Assembly: GCA_004794785.1 (NCBI GenBank)
Contig: SJOL01009709.1
Coordinates: 1,113,079-1,177,078, forward strand
DNA length: 64,000 nt
Reading direction: 5' to 3'
DNA from: Opisthorchis felineus
Taxonomy: Eukaryota; Platyhelminthes; Trematoda; Opisthorchiida; Opisthorchiidae
Shown here: one piece after another, positions 45,080 to 58,290 of the stretch
Position numbering within the stretch: the first letter of the stretch is position 1
Layout of the letters: every line of letters starts with the position of its first letter
The notes under the pieces: generated by a model
What the model was told of the DNA's origin: nothing
The model's input: the letters and a program-made list of their open reading frames with translations, nothing else
The model's database searches: none
Position numbers and translations under genes: made by a program

Positions 45080-47062
45080 CTTCACCAAAAGAACATTGCA
45101 TAGAATAAGTTCTAGAATTTTGGCGTACCAGTTTTGAAGAAGTGGAAAAAACATGTGATCCAAGTTCCGGTACGTGGTACTACTTACGTTCACGATAAAC
45201 AGACCGCAGTCTATAATTGCCAAAGCCACTCAAGAAGAAATAAGTGAAACATGAAAACTGAATGTGTGGCATAGACAAAATCATGACAAAATTCCATCAT
45301 ACGTTCAAGTTTGATAAAATATTGTCGGGAGCTTAATATCCCCTGGTTGTTATACAAAAGTTGTTTGAGGTGTTCGGAACTCTGCAAAATGAATGCGGCT
45401 CCAGAACAAGAATGCTAGAGTAACGGTGCGACTGTTTTCAACAACGGGGTGAAGAATTTTAAAAGTCTGTTTTGGAAACGTAAGAACGCTGCTCCAAATT
45501 GAGCACAGGATAGAATTCATCACCGTTGGATTCAGTACTCTGTTCTTGAGCTATGTATGGCAAAGTACAAAATTGCACTGTAGTTCCAATATGTCGGAAG
45601 TATCAAAATTGTAATTTTTATAATTATTTATGGTTTATTTTAATTTTAGTTTGATCCGAAATATAGTGCAATATAGTAAGAGATCTAAACAGCTCATAGT
45701 TATTCTTTCTCGTATAAAATGCCTTTTAAAGGCTTCCGTTGGTTTGGAAGGGTTCAAAATCTTTTATCAACCGCGCTTTTTAAAAACACCGGAGAAGAGA
45801 ATTTTTAAACTGACACGCAAATCAAAGTGTGCAAATATAAGGAAAAAGGATCCAAAAGTTTTTAGGAAGCCTTAGTCACATGAGATCTCCTGTTATACTG
45901 GTAGCCCATTAACCTTGTTCCCATGAAGCCTTCTATAATTTTAAATGATATAGATTTGACTCGCCTGCCCTCTTAAGTTTCTATAGGGTAGAAATCTTTC
46001 AAAGTGTTTCCCAGAAAGGGAGAAAGAGAAATTTTTACCGAACGAAGTTCTGTCTATAAAATGGGAAAGACAGTCTTGATTTACTGAAGTGACCCACACG
46101 AACTAATTTTTTACCAGTCTTGTATACAGGTGTGTTAAAATGATTGCATCAAGCTGATTGGTAGGTCCAATGTAAAAAAGTGCTATTTCTCAATAAGGTG
46201 TGTAAACGTCGTCTTCTGAACCTTTTGGAAGTACTATAAATACGGATCGTGAATCAGCCAGATAAATTTAGCCATGATTTTGTAAAAAAACCGGTGGAAA
46301 CTGCGTGTGAAAAATATGTGTTTAGTAATTTCCTGGGTAACGGTAGCTGTTTGGTAGCATTCATATAGGTTCTACTCTATTGTTGGCATTTTGTTTCAAA
46401 AATCAACTATTTTCAGCAGAGTGACTTCAATGAGCGAAGAAATTTCGTTCACTAATTTACATATATCAAATTATTCCCGGTCAAAATCCGGCATCTCGCC
46501 TTGGTGGTTGGGCTTTAGTGTTGCAGTAATTCTACGATTTGAAAGTATGTTCTGAAGGATGTCCCATACCGGGAAAGCCAGCAGGGTATAGCCAGCCAAA
46601 GATCATTTATTACCTAACGCACGAGTAAATTTAGTGCAAAACGGTGAGGTGATGCAATCGTACTGTTCCTGCAGCAAGAGCGTAGGGTGCGTAAAATGGT
46701 GCCCTAAGCGACCAGCTTGTTCATATTTCTGGAAGCAGTGACACTAATTTCCAGCAAGAAGGGAACGGATGAAAAATTCAGCTCCAAAGACGGCTAACTT
46801 CGATCACTCGGAAGTGTACAGTTGTCGCTGGTGCGATATCTACGACCGTCAAAACATTTCTAAAAGCCAGCAGTCTTTTGTGGTTCAAAACAGACCTGCG
46901 ACTTGTGGCAACATTATGAATTATTCATTTATGTTATACTCGCTTCCTCCAGCCACTTCAAGAGTGAATGGACAAAGGAGCCAGTGCACGGTGATAAGGT
47001 GGCAGTATGTTTGACGGATGATTTTCCACTAAACTTCTGACTTGCGCTCGTCCTTTAACTAC
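45080..47062. other. no gene supported
   Basis: No exon of clear character is visible. Open frames on either strand lack motifs. Confidence 0.35.
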
Positions 47063-47292
47063 TGGCACGTTCAGTTAGCAGGGTAGTTTCTCGTACTTGG
47101 AACGTAATCGTTCCTTTTGGTGCACTGATTTCGTTTTTGAGTCGCACTATTCTTGAAGACATTCTGTTGGCGTGAGTTGATGCGGCCCTTCTTTGGAATG
47201 ATTCACCTTGGCTTCCTGTCAGTGTAACCCAAATAAACTGAATGGTGCTGTTAGACTCATCCTCCAGTAAAATGTAATGTCTCGGAAGTAAT
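47063..47292 (-). CDS. exon, second half of a CUB domain
   Basis: The acceptor GCTTTTCAAG precedes 47,292 and the donor GCCA/GTAGTT follows 47,063. It enters at a third base and leaves after a first base, the second-half pattern. It reads RHYILLEDESNSTIQFIWV, then ASTHANRMSSRIVRLKNEI and PKGTITFQVRE. The S-x-x-N-x-M followed by an alternating strand and K-G-x-x-x-F-x-V closes a CUB domain. It belongs to a gene right of the 44.8-kb stop, so it is probably a different gene from the one ending at 2.3 kb. Confidence 0.65.
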
Positions 47293-47631
47293 CTTGAAAA
47301 GCTTATATTTCGTAAGTTAATACCATGGGGCAGGCATACCGGCAATTATTTGACGCAATCTGCGAACCAAACAGTTTTGCTCTGCTACTTGGATTGGTTT
47401 AGAATATTTAGTAGCTTGAGTGGAATGATTAAATTAAGCGTGGTTTGCATTCGATATTTGGCCATCTGAACCGAAATTGCGATCGGTGTAATGGTAGGTA
47501 CATGCGTAACTTTATGCACTAAAGCAAGTTTGAACAAAAAACGCAAGCAGATTTTGTGCGCAGTTTTCAAAACTTCATGCATTTCCCCTCATGATGTCCC
47601 TCGGCAACATCGTACTGATAACTATCCTAAC

Positions 47632-47823
47632 AGCGTTCGAGCGATATAATTAGCATGAGGGGAAATGCGGGAGTATATTCCGTTTACTTTCAATATATCA
47701 TCCAAGGTTGAAGAGCTCTTTAAAATTCTGTCAGTTTGACAATTACCAGAAAACAACAAGGAAAAGAATTCCCCGAAACAAATGCCAAAACATTTTTGTT
47801 GACTGCTTGAAAAACCTTCATAC
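47632..47823 (-). CDS. weak candidate exon with CUB start motif
   Basis: The acceptor TTCGCCCTCAG precedes 47,823 and a weak donor GTTAGG follows 47,632. Phase third base in, second base out fits 49,161 upstream and 47,292 downstream. It reads CQTDRILKSSSTLDDI then KVNGIYSRISPHANY; G-I-Y-S-x-x-S-P is the usual opening of a CUB domain. The C-x-W middle part is not found before 47,292, so either an exon is missing or the call is wrong. Confidence 0.35.
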
Positions 47824-49160
47824 CTGAGGGCGAACAAACATGTTGTTTATGATTCATGTTCCATTGGAATGAACGCAGTGAATTGTGAGGATTAGCAAAA
47901 CCGTAGTTGCGAGTGAACCAATTTCACAGATCAGAACAAAAAGATCCGACTGCATAAATCCTATCGATGATATATCCAGGGCACAAATGTACTATTGATA
48001 TTTTATTGAGTTTTTCTGAGTAAGACAGTTCTACTTTTTCACTGACGGTTCGTGAACATGTGTTTCAAAAGTCGACTGGATTCAAGACTTAGGGTTTCAA
48101 ACTTGTAGACTATAGATAAGAAGGGATATTACTTTAATACGGAGGCTGTTCGGTGAAAGCCGAGTGGAGGAGCATAAAGTTAACTGGATAATTTTTTCAT
48201 TTAGTAGTTTTTAGTCGGCACAGTGAATGTGATATCGTGTGAATCGATATGCCACAACATTCTCAAACACCAATTTTCACAGGTTCATCCGATAGGTAGC
48301 CAAAGTTCCAGTAAGATGGTCAAATCTTATTGCAATGCTCTTAGTGAATTACATGTGTTCTTCTTGGCTGCTAGCAAAGCAGTGCGTTGTACAATCCAAG
48401 ATAAAAGATGGCATTTTAAATTGTAGATATAATCAGGTTAACAATTCTGGATTGTCTTCTGTGTTGTAAATGACTGCGAACGCATATGAATGTTTGACGT
48501 AGTGAAACTTGTCATCTGTGGCTGAAATTTTATCAGCTGGCCTTGTTTAACCTATTGTTCAGTCGAAACTAAATGTTCACCGCTGAAGTATCAGCAGGTA
48601 GGCAATGTTCCGGATGACTGTAATTTCGCATTGTCATTATGTTGGATGAAAACAACTCAGATAATGGTCCGCATGCTGACATAATTTTATTTTATTTATC
48701 AAGCTGAAATCGGACAATGCGAGGAAGAGAGAACAGTCTTATTTAGATAATATGTCGGAGGGTTTATAAAATATACATTTCACCAATGGTAGAGGAAAAA
48801 AGGAAGCATTTCCCATGTCTTACACTCTCGTACGTTATCTATCGTTACCTGTTTTCCTTTGAAGTGCACGGTGATGTTATACTATAGTTCTTGCATACTT
48901 TTGTCATTTTAGCTCACCATTCTTGGACCGCTGGCCTACATTAATTAGCCCGTCAAATATTTCGCTAATGGTGCGTGGATCTAACTTTAGCTCGAGTCAG
49001 ATGGGTCCAAAAATACGATTTGCATCCATCCAGGTGGTATATCTTACCTTACAAATCATGAACTTATAGCGGAAGTAATATGCAAGGTTATCGGAAAGTG
49101 TCTCCATTCTTAATTTAGATATGATAAAATCTAGGTATGGTGCAAATGGGGGGAATTCAC
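47824..49160. other. no gene seen; intron
   Basis: No feature is recognised. The sequence is AT-rich and lacks open frames with motifs. Confidence 0.35.
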
Positions 49161-49335
49161 CTCGGGTTGTGGAACTTTGAAACAGTAACTACCAGATATT
49201 GATCATCGCAATTGTGTACGTCGTGAAGATAGGTGATATTGTTCAGTCGTGAGGGTTCCAGTATATAACTGGATATTGCACATGCTGGACATTCGATGAC
49301 ATTTCTTGCTTGATGTTCAAAAAACATTGTAACGC
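49161..49335 (-). CDS. exon, probable CUB-like first half
   Basis: The acceptor AGTTTGCAG precedes 49,335 and the donor CCGAG/GTGAAT follows 49,161. Phases second base in, second base out are those of first-half exons. It reads VTMFFEHQARNVIECPACAI, SSYILEPSRLNNITYLHD and HNCDDQYLVVTVSKFHNP. Paired cysteines and the strand YLVVTV fit the first half of a divergent CUB domain; the C-x-W pattern is C-D-D-Q-Y here. Confidence 0.5.
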
Positions 49336-50116
49336 CTGCAAACTGCATGATGTCTAGTGTGCTTCTCCGCCTCATTATTGCACCATAATATCGTTGACGT
49401 GGTTAGCTGCATCCCTTAATAACCCCAGTGGATTACTTAATAAACAGCCATTTTGTGCAAGTGTCGATCACCTTTTTCCTTTTGAACTTTGCAGTGGCTC
49501 ATGCAGATTTACCTTTGCGTATGCTGTAGAATTAATTCAAATAGCCTTGTGCACAAAGGTCAGTTCCAAGGTGCCCTACGTACCAGCATGTTATCTCCGA
49601 ATGTGCCTCCAAAAGTGGCTATTAAATCCACTACATGAAGTTGGAAGCAATTCTTACTATTCATAGAGTTGAAGCCTTCCCGGAGTCAACATCTAAAGTT
49701 CTGTTACCACGATGAGATTCTGAAAATTTTAATTCCAAACTTTTATCACATAATCCAAGTAACAACAGAACTTCCTCAAACAGTAACGACCAGTAAATAC
49801 CAAGCTGTGGACTGTTCTCGTATTCCACTATCTATAAGTGATACAAATGCTGAAATTCGGAAGCCTGCTCCCATACTTATGAACAATGCGGGTTGTTTGC
49901 TATGTGTTTGTTGGCACTGGAGTTTTTGTTCCTCGGATTATAATAGACTGTTGTGTTCGCCTGAAACACCCTGCAATTGAATACTATCTAATATTTTTGC
50001 TTGACAGTGTGCATATTTAATAAATTCATAACATTTAATATGTATTTTTGCGCTCTGAGTAGCCGAAAACTGCAACAAACACTTAAATTCCGTCTACTGA
50101 ACTTTTTGTTTCACAG

Positions 50117-50223
50117 TTTGTGTGCTAAACGTCTGTGTCTTCTACGTCAAGGACACACTCTCTATTACCGAAAGGTGTTGATAAAAATGCCGGGCCAACG
50201 GATATTTGTCGGCTGTTCATTTG
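50117..50223 (+). CDS. possible isolated plus-strand exon, unknown product
   Basis: The strong acceptor CTTTTTGTTTCACAG precedes 50,117 and a strong donor ATTTG/GTGAGTG follows 50,223. In the frame open across both, the exon reads CAKRLCLLRQGHTLYYRKV and KMPGQRIFVGCSF. Both splice sites are better than most in the window, but the opposite strand is also open here and no partner exon was found. Function unknown. Confidence 0.28.
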
Positions 50224-53200
50224 GTGAGTGTGTGCCGTGGCAAACAACATGGGTAGAACAGCATGAATACAACCCTTGAAATACCAGCATAGTCCTCATA
50301 CTTGTGACAAAAATTTCCCTGTGCACATACACCAGAGGAAACCTCCCATTTGGATTTGATATCTGTCGGTTGCAGGTCTCCACCAGTACTTGAAAACCGA
50401 TTTAAAGGGTCGCACGCACATGCCTTTACTTCAACGCTTGTCACTGCCAGATTTTGTTTACCAGGACCGGGCGATATGCTGACACCCAACAGGAGCACTT
50501 CAGCTGGTCGGCGGATGATTTATGATCAGCAACCATCGCAGCCAGTGGACTTCATGAACGCAAAATCTCATTAAAACCTTCACAAGACTAGGTGAAACGT
50601 TGAATATAATGAATGCACAACCAGGAAGGGGTGAAGAAATTATCCACACTTTAATTTACAAGGAGCAGTAAGGTATACATTCTGCTACCACTGTAACATA
50701 AACCAGTATGTGTACATTCATGGACACTGAGAAATTTGTTCGCCACAGGTTTCCATATATTGCTGATTGGTATATTAGCAAGACCGATTTGCCGGACTTG
50801 TGGTTAACGGTAATTTATTACTTAATTTGGAGTTTAGTTTATCCACCTTCATTATTCGCCGGACACCTGACCTTATAGGACTGTATGTGAAATGTTCACA
50901 CATATTCATTTAAAAGTAAAGAAACACGGAATGGACGGAATGGGCTTCTGTTCCTATCCCAACAAGAACGTTTTCTACAAATGTCGTAATTGGCACCTGA
51001 CAGAACGGAAGAAGCTAAATCATTGGTCAGATGCTGCAAGGTTTTGTGACATAGTGCGGTGAACTTAATGAGGTAAAGTTGTCCATGTTGTTACGGGGAA
51101 AAAGTAGTCGTTCCTGACTAAACTGACTTCATTCAATGGGCAAATTAAATTGAACAGCGAATGTGGTACCCGTTGTTAGACATTGAATTTTATTCCGCAG
51201 ACTAACACGCGGAATTTAACGGAAGGTCCATTTAACACCCAAAAAAGCTTTTCTTTGCATGTCTCGCCATTCAATTAGCGTACCAATTTGCTAAAACTAA
51301 TTTTGCTATTCTTCTTTTGACTGAGCGAATGGTTCAGATTAATCCTTCGTTGACCAGTTATATCCCGCGGCTATTTTGTCACCAAATGCCGACTTCATTT
51401 AGGAAATTGCAAATGTCTGTTGCATTCACGAAGGATTTTCGGTAGAATTGGAACTGTCTGAGTTAGTCCAGACTGCTATGGCTTCTTGCGGCATGCGAGC
51501 AAAGATGATTTTTTTCGTGCTCATACAACCAAGAGCCAAACAAACGAAGGAAAGTTCCCATCCGAAATTCTGCGTTTGTCAGCGCAACATGTACCAATTC
51601 TCGGTTTCAAAGCAACAGCGAAGAATCTTACTTGGGGATCCCATGGTTTTGATCGCCCGGCATAACCAATCGTCCAGTGAATAAATTCAGGCAAACTTGC
51701 AGATTATCGCACTTTTAGATGTCAAGTGACACTATTGCACTCCATGCTCATGGCCCATAATACTGTTTTAGAGACACGTTTAGCGGAACTCGCTGACTGT
51801 CCGACATCTATTTTGTTGACCAAAGCAGCAAAGATTTCTGTCAACTCTGGCATTGACATACGTTAACCACTTATTTTGGAAGTCAGCTTTTCGAGGAACC
51901 CTCATGGGGATAGAACAGTGATTGTTGAGTATTTAATCTGGCTGGGAGCTCTGATGAAAAAGGTTTAAAAAACACATTGCGCACTTGTAAATCCAGATTT
52001 TTAAAACCTGAGACCTTATAGAAAACCAGAAAATTACTCCAAAGTGACTAGATCATTATTATTAGGACAGATTGCATTGGAAACATTTCCTCGTATCATT
52101 GTCGTTTGTCAGCGAAATTCTTCTGCAACATTTGCGAAACTTGCTGTTTCACAATTTCGTTTCTTGAAGCAAGTATTTCGACGTCGCATTGTACATACTT
52201 TTATCTCCTGGGAATTCCTATATGGTAATTCTGTTCCTTTTTCCTTTGGTAAAAGGTATCCAACATCTTTATAGCACATTTCGCGTTCCCAATGACACAG
52301 TCAGTGTCACAGTGTGGCATAAAAGCGGCTTACCCATCAATAAAATTCGCTATGAAGCTGAAAAGCATTGCCACAAAATTATGTGTCTCTTCCAAATGGA
52401 AATTTCGCCCTTTGATGGAAGCTGTCCTTTATAAAAATTTCATCTATTGACTGCCTAAATGCAACAAATTTATTTGGCTCCATTTTAGTAGGAGTATTTA
52501 AATGTTCTTCTGACAGATATCCTTGTTACGGTATCATTGTTGGAGTACATACGCGTCTTCACTTGTCAGTTAAATTTTAACTGGTTTGATGGTCCTAAAG
52601 TTTTGTTGAATTCTGATGATCGGTAATGCCATTGCTCCTCAAGGTCACTGTTTTCAGCTCATTAAAAATTACACTTTACACGCTTTCACAGTTGTCACAG
52701 TTGACCGGCAAAATGAAAGTGCTTGGTCGCGGAAAATCGATCCACCGCATGTTTTGCCTGAGAAGGGTTAATCAGATGCTTGCAGCAGGATTAGCTGTCT
52801 GGGTTCAAAGCCCCAACTGTCAGTCTCAGAGCAGCATTGCATTCCAAAAACGTAAAACACTTGTAGAGTGTTACTTGGCTTGTCATAATTTATTTACATC
52901 CATCACATCTTGAAGTGTGAATCCAAAATTCAGAACCGTATCAGTCCACATTCGAAGTAGTTCTACACTGAAACTGAACAAAACACTTAGGGTTTCCATT
53001 CTTTAGAGTGAGTAGACCTTTGCTTTTTTTACAAATTCGAATAACTCTATAGCTGACCGTGAAAAATACTTTTCTGGCATGCCTAGTCAAGCTTGGCAGT
53101 TGGATTGTAAACAGCTCACCCGAGCTACCTATATCCTACAACGTTGCCAACGCCCAGTCAAATTAGCACCTGATAGGAATACGCGCCAAATTGTCGCTGA

Positions 53201-54713
53201 CCGCTTGCAAGTAGCATGTGCTTGATTTGCTTATCTGAAGCTTTATTTAGATTTCTAAAGAATATATATATAATAATCCGAATTAGGGTGCGGTCAACGA
53301 GTCTGGCAGTTGTAATTATATTTACCTGTTGTGCTTTTGCTTAAAATCATTTTCTTATGACGGCTTTTGCAAGTGTGGACGTTGGTCTTCTAGAGCAACT
53401 TCTGTACTTCATTTCACGTGTGGGCATTTCACGAAAGTTGGAAGCCACAGATGTCAAAATATTGAGTGATATACTGCCTTCGTAACAAACCAGACAATTT
53501 TCAGTCTGCTAAACTCTGACGATTTTTAAACGTTTACTCCTAACCATTTTTGATGCAACTAACTGTCTGCGTTAATTTGTACCCAGCTAAATTCACTGGT
53601 GCAGGAGACAGATGACTGCCTCTCTTGGAAAGTATGGGCACAAAATGGAGGCCCAGACAGGTGAGGGTTTTTTTATTCTCTAAGGCTAACTCATTTTTGG
53701 TGGCGATGCAGGTCTGAAGTTTTAGTTCAGATATTGTCTCCTAAGGTTCAATTTATTTAATGCTAAAAGGCCGATTCGGACTGTGGGGAATTATGACTAC
53801 CTGGTATCAAGTATGAGAAAATTTAAATTGCGCACCCAGATATCAAAGCTTGGTCTCCCCCAAACCTATTTAACAAATCAAACCAAGTACATAAGATGTA
53901 ATGAATTGTTGTCCTACCCTATAAGTATCTTTTGAAAAACCCCCAATCTCGTGTCTTGGAAACCATCCCATCCTCTTTAAGGATCACTAAACATTTTAGG
54001 GCGACCGTCATCAGTTCTCGGGTTCTTTGTGAAGTAAACGCAGTTGTTTAAACAAGCTGCAGTCATTTTTCTGGGTTATTCACTTAAAAGAGCAAACTAA
54101 CGTCAATGCGCCCAATGGGCTGCACTAACGTTAAATTTAGGTTCTCTCTTGCGATATGGTTACTGAAGGCCACAATCGTTTTCTAAGGTTTCTGTCTTGA
54201 GAGTTCAGCGAAGATCACCAATCCGGTTGTACTCAGGTGGATAAAATCGATTGTCATAGTGCGTTCCCAGTATCTAAGTCCACTGAACTGGAGGAAGCAG
54301 AACTGAAGTCATACTCCTTCATGTCTCAACAGAGTGTTTAGTTATTCAGTCACAAATTGCTACTTTGTGAACGTAACAACGAAAATTTCGCTCCCTGGTG
54401 AGAAAATACCAAATAATCGAAATATCTGAAATACCTTCGCTGGTTTAGCTCTGTAAATCCTACCATAAGTTTTTTCAAATATCACATCAAAAACATCACC
54501 ACTGTTAAGTGTATTTTGAGATCCCTTGATAGCAGAAGTTCACACAGGAATTTTCTTAACTGTTTGCATATGGCGGTCAGCCATATTACAGCCAATCAGA
54601 TATTTATCTTATTCGTTTTTTGTCTTCTCCATGTCATTTTATCAGTCTTGTCCTAGATGTACAAACTTGTGGGCTAATATGAATGTTGTACGTGGTATTT
54701 GAACGTACCGTAC
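50224..54713. other. no gene supported
   Basis: The minus-strand frame at 50,498-50,217 is cysteine-rich (ACACDPLNRF, GVCAQGNFCHKY) and might hold an exon, but I could not fix its borders. Nothing else is recognised through 54.7 kb. Confidence 0.3.
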
Positions 54714-54920
54714 CTGAAGGAACATGGGTTCAACCACCCTGGTTTGTGTTCTTACTAAACGCTTGCATGCATCAGCAATGTGTGCCTGCACGAATGCTCT
54801 GCCTTTCATTGGCACTGTGATTTGAGCAAGGAAGTCTTCCTTAACTGTCGAAAGAGGGAAGGTGGATGCTTCCAAAGTGAAAGATGGGACACGAGTTTGG
54901 TTGACAGAGCAAAACAATAA
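54714..54920 (-). CDS. candidate exon of unknown type next to a microsatellite
   Basis: The donor CTTCAG/GTACGG follows 54,714. Upstream the frame reads RVPSFTLEASTFPLSTV, then EDFLAQITVPMKGRAFVQAH and RTQTRVVEPMFLQ. Composition is protein-like and extends open for over 130 codons, but the first 25 or so pass through a tandem repeat. The acceptor is not fixed, so 54,920 is approximate. No domain is recognised; it may be a linker of the CUB gene. Confidence 0.35.
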
Positions 54921-54985
54921 GTCAACAGACTCAAACTCAACAAACTCAACAAACTCAACAAACTCAACAAACTCAACAAAATCAA
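54921..54985. repeat. 10-bp microsatellite-like tandem (CTCAACAAA units)
   Basis: About five copies of a CTCAACAAA unit lie in a row on the plus strand. On the minus strand the tract reads in frame as repeated V-E-F residues, continuous with the frame of the adjoining candidate exon. Confidence 0.75.
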
Positions 54986-57985
54986 AAAGAAAGGAACACC
55001 TGCAATAAATTTTTCGCCTTGGTTTTGCTACATACAGAAGTTTTGAAAGATATAGCATCTTCAGGTCAATACTTAAATACGTGCATTCACGTTTTACCTG
55101 CTGCACGCCATTCAGGTTTTTTTCCAGGTAACTACCCCCTCATTGTAGCTACCAGCAGCTTCATACCCTGCACTGTATCAGCTCCAAACGTCTGCAAAAA
55201 AGTCTACAAGATATAATTATATCACTTGCTGGTTTCTGTTGCTTGATATTTCAGTGTGTAACTAATATTAATATACGCTCATTTGAATAATTAATAGTGC
55301 AGATTAAACCCTTGTGTGCCGGCGATGGCACTTGTGTAAATTAAAATCCATCCTTGCAGTAAACGAATTCATGACTTCCGAATCGTTCAGCAGCTATTTC
55401 ATACTTTACTAAACATTTTCAAAATCTGGGTCTACACTGAAACCCTGATATATTTCCTTAATTTGCAAGTGTTAATCGCGTTGATTTGTTCTTTATACTG
55501 GCGCTTAGGCTGACTAACACTGGTCAAACTAGTGTTTTTCTGCTTTAATTCGGTAGATCTGCTTTGTAAGACCGAAATCTACCACGGTGAATGGCCAATA
55601 AGCAGTTCACGTTCCCTAACATCCAACTCGTAGGTTTGTTCCTTCTGCTCAGTTTCCCACCTCCGACCTGTGGTTGGGACCAAGGACAGTACTGTGTTTA
55701 GATTTAAACATGTTCGCACAAATGTTTTAATGGTTTAATATTACCTAGCAGTATGCATGTGGTTTTGTTTTTCATGGTAGGCCCGCACATGAACCCAGAC
55801 TCTTTCGTGTCGGCGGAGTACTTGCATTAAATGAAGATGACGATACAAGACCCTAGATGGCGCAGCCAGCTCTGACAACGGTGTTGATTTGTTAAACTAC
55901 CTACAGCTTTAAAGATAAACTACGCAAAATGATATTACGTCTACTCGGTTGTCTGTGGCCATCCCGGCTACTTTGCAACAGGTAGACCACAAATCTGGAA
56001 ACTCAGGTCTTCAGATCTTTGAGTTGTTCGTTTATGAGATTACGTTCTCGCCACTAGTTAGAATATCATGAATTTGGGTGGAAAAATTCTGAATAATTCA
56101 TAGTTGACCGATGACAAAACTAGAATTTTGTCTATCAAGCTGAATTAACTTACTGCATTCACGGGTGAGCACGCTTAGCCTGCTGCCAAAATGAACTTGA
56201 TTGCTTTGGGTTGCATTTATTTGGCGTTAATGTTATGAAAGGAGTATGAAAGCCGTAAAAGTGATCCAACGATTCTCACAGGAAAATCTTCACAGATGCT
56301 CAGATGGTAGGCAGGACGTAAACAGTGAGCAGGTCTGTAACATTACCTTTTTTGTGCCATGAACAGAACGGAATTTTTACTTCGTTGGATTGTAAATTTG
56401 AGATTTCGACCAATATATATGGGGGAGAGGAGTTATTGCTGACCCACGTTCATATTCTGCAGTTTACTGTTATCTATCTCCAGTGTTTCGTTCGCACAAC
56501 AATTCTCATTTCTGTTCTATTAAAGTGTGCGTACCATGGTTTTTAATGAAGAACTGCAATCCGTTAACGCCATAATAGCAGATAATTAATCGAAATGCGT
56601 CATCTGTGTTGGCTTTTTACTCATACTCGGTGCTTGTTTTTAAAACCTAGTCACTTGTCGCTTAGATAGTCCTTGCTTCGGATATCGCCCTTTCCTCACG
56701 CAACTTGGATGCTTCAGCTAACCGTTTATGTAAGTTCATCTTCAAAATTTAAATTTTCTCTTATTCTGGCGTGTACACTGGCGCTTTTCTTGACATGCTC
56801 TTGAACCAGGTGGTTACAGATTATGTAGTATTTATTTATATTACATTATTATGTTATTATATTATTATATTATTATAATATTATAATATTATATTCATTT
56901 ATATTTGTTAGTGAGCAACACCCATGTAGCAAAATGAGTGGTTTCAGCCTGTTCCAACCATGTGGACCCCATCTCGGGGTAGCTCTGTTGACATTTTACG
57001 CAGAACAACGTGCATTATAATGTTACCATGTACAATTCGCAAACTATCACGCTCTCCAAATATGTTTATTAGAGGGGTGATGGAACCTGGCATAGTGAGA
57101 AAGATGGGTGAGTCGGCTTCAGAAAGTCATTTCCACGGTAAAGACTTTACAACTTTAAACAATTGTTAGGGAAACATATACTAACATTCGCCAACACTAT
57201 ACCGTATATGCAAAGATCGATGATCAGCTGGATTTATTTCTCTTCATATCTTAGTGTGTCAGTATGTTGGCTTGGATGCTAGTGCAAAAGAGTAGAGCTG
57301 ATTAGACCATAGTAAATTGGAGGGCGATTGTTATGAATTGTTTACACCAGAAAAAATTAGAATGCGCCTATTCGAAATACAGTACAAATACACTTTATGG
57401 AAACCCATGTAGCATTCTGAAACCTGCGAAATGCAGCCAAAGTCACGAATGGGTATGGTTCAACCAGGATGATAACTAATTCCAAAATGACTTACCCGGA
57501 CTGCACATAGTGTGTTCGGTGAGCAGAAGAAGCCAGATAACACTGTGTATCAACAAGTGTAACATGGCACTTGACATAGTATCCAAACTTGAGAACGGGT
57601 TCCCCGTTTACTTCCCATTGTTATTTTGTTTGAAATTGCTTTTTTTCCAAGTGGAATGTTCAAACCATGTCGGGGCCCTTTCCTTTAACCAAACAACCAC
57701 GGATAATCCACGTGACCTGTCAAAAGTGAAAGAATAGGAGGCTTTTTCTGTGCCGTGTCAATGCAAACTATGCCGTCCTAGAAATGATGGGTGCGCCTAA
57801 AAGCAGACAAAGTGTCCGAAATATAATCATTTGTAGAAGTATGCAATAACACTATTTGTTGCAACCCCCAAAAGTGTAGTGTACAGCTGTCACTGAGTTA
57901 ATTTTTTCAACCGCAGTAATTCATAAGCAAAACATACAATCCTAAAATTCGAGCAAATAGCCATCTTTTTGGTACAGAGTTTTAC
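54986..57985. other. no gene seen; one AT-rich tract
   Basis: No exon is supported. Bases 56,829-56,906 are a nearly pure A/T tract of TTATTATA and TATAATATT units that can fold back on itself. A plus-strand frame at 56,960-57,169 has no motif. Confidence 0.4.
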
Positions 57986-58290
57986 TCAGTGCAAAATGCA
58001 AGCCGCCGAAAAATTCAAAGTAACTAATAAAATGTGCGTGCTTGTAATAAATTTTGAAGATAGATGAGGGCCATTTGAAATTCCAGGTGCATAAAAGCTT
58101 GTTATGTAGTTAACACAAAACCAAACCTGTGTCCCATAGAGTACGACACTTACTATCATCCTGATTTCATTATTTCTTCGATAAGTGTTGGATTTTGCTA
58201 CGGTTATTGTCCAAACAGAATAATAAAGACCGTGAACTTCTATAGCCTGGTATCTACTAGGAGTCTTCGGGAAGTCCCGTCTGGATAACA
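57986..58290 (-). CDS. candidate exon, divergent CUB-like, possibly terminal
   Basis: A possible acceptor AATCCAG precedes 58,290 and the frame runs to a TGA at 57,986. It enters at a second base, as the exon at 59,569 requires. Readable parts are YQAIEVHGLYYSVWTITVAK, NEIRMIVSVVL and SSKFITSTHILLVTLNFSA. The last segment, F-x-x-S-x-x-x-L-L-V-x-L-x-F, is like the end of a CUB domain and is similar in form to the last exon at 60,579. A GTAAGT and an AG 27 bases later lie inside the frame, but such an intron would be too short. The 5' border is weak. Confidence 0.4.

Noticed and set aside
58100..58175. A 27-nt intron suggested by GTAAGT and ACAG inside the 58-kb frame
   Set aside because: Too short for known animal introns, and the frame is open without removing it.
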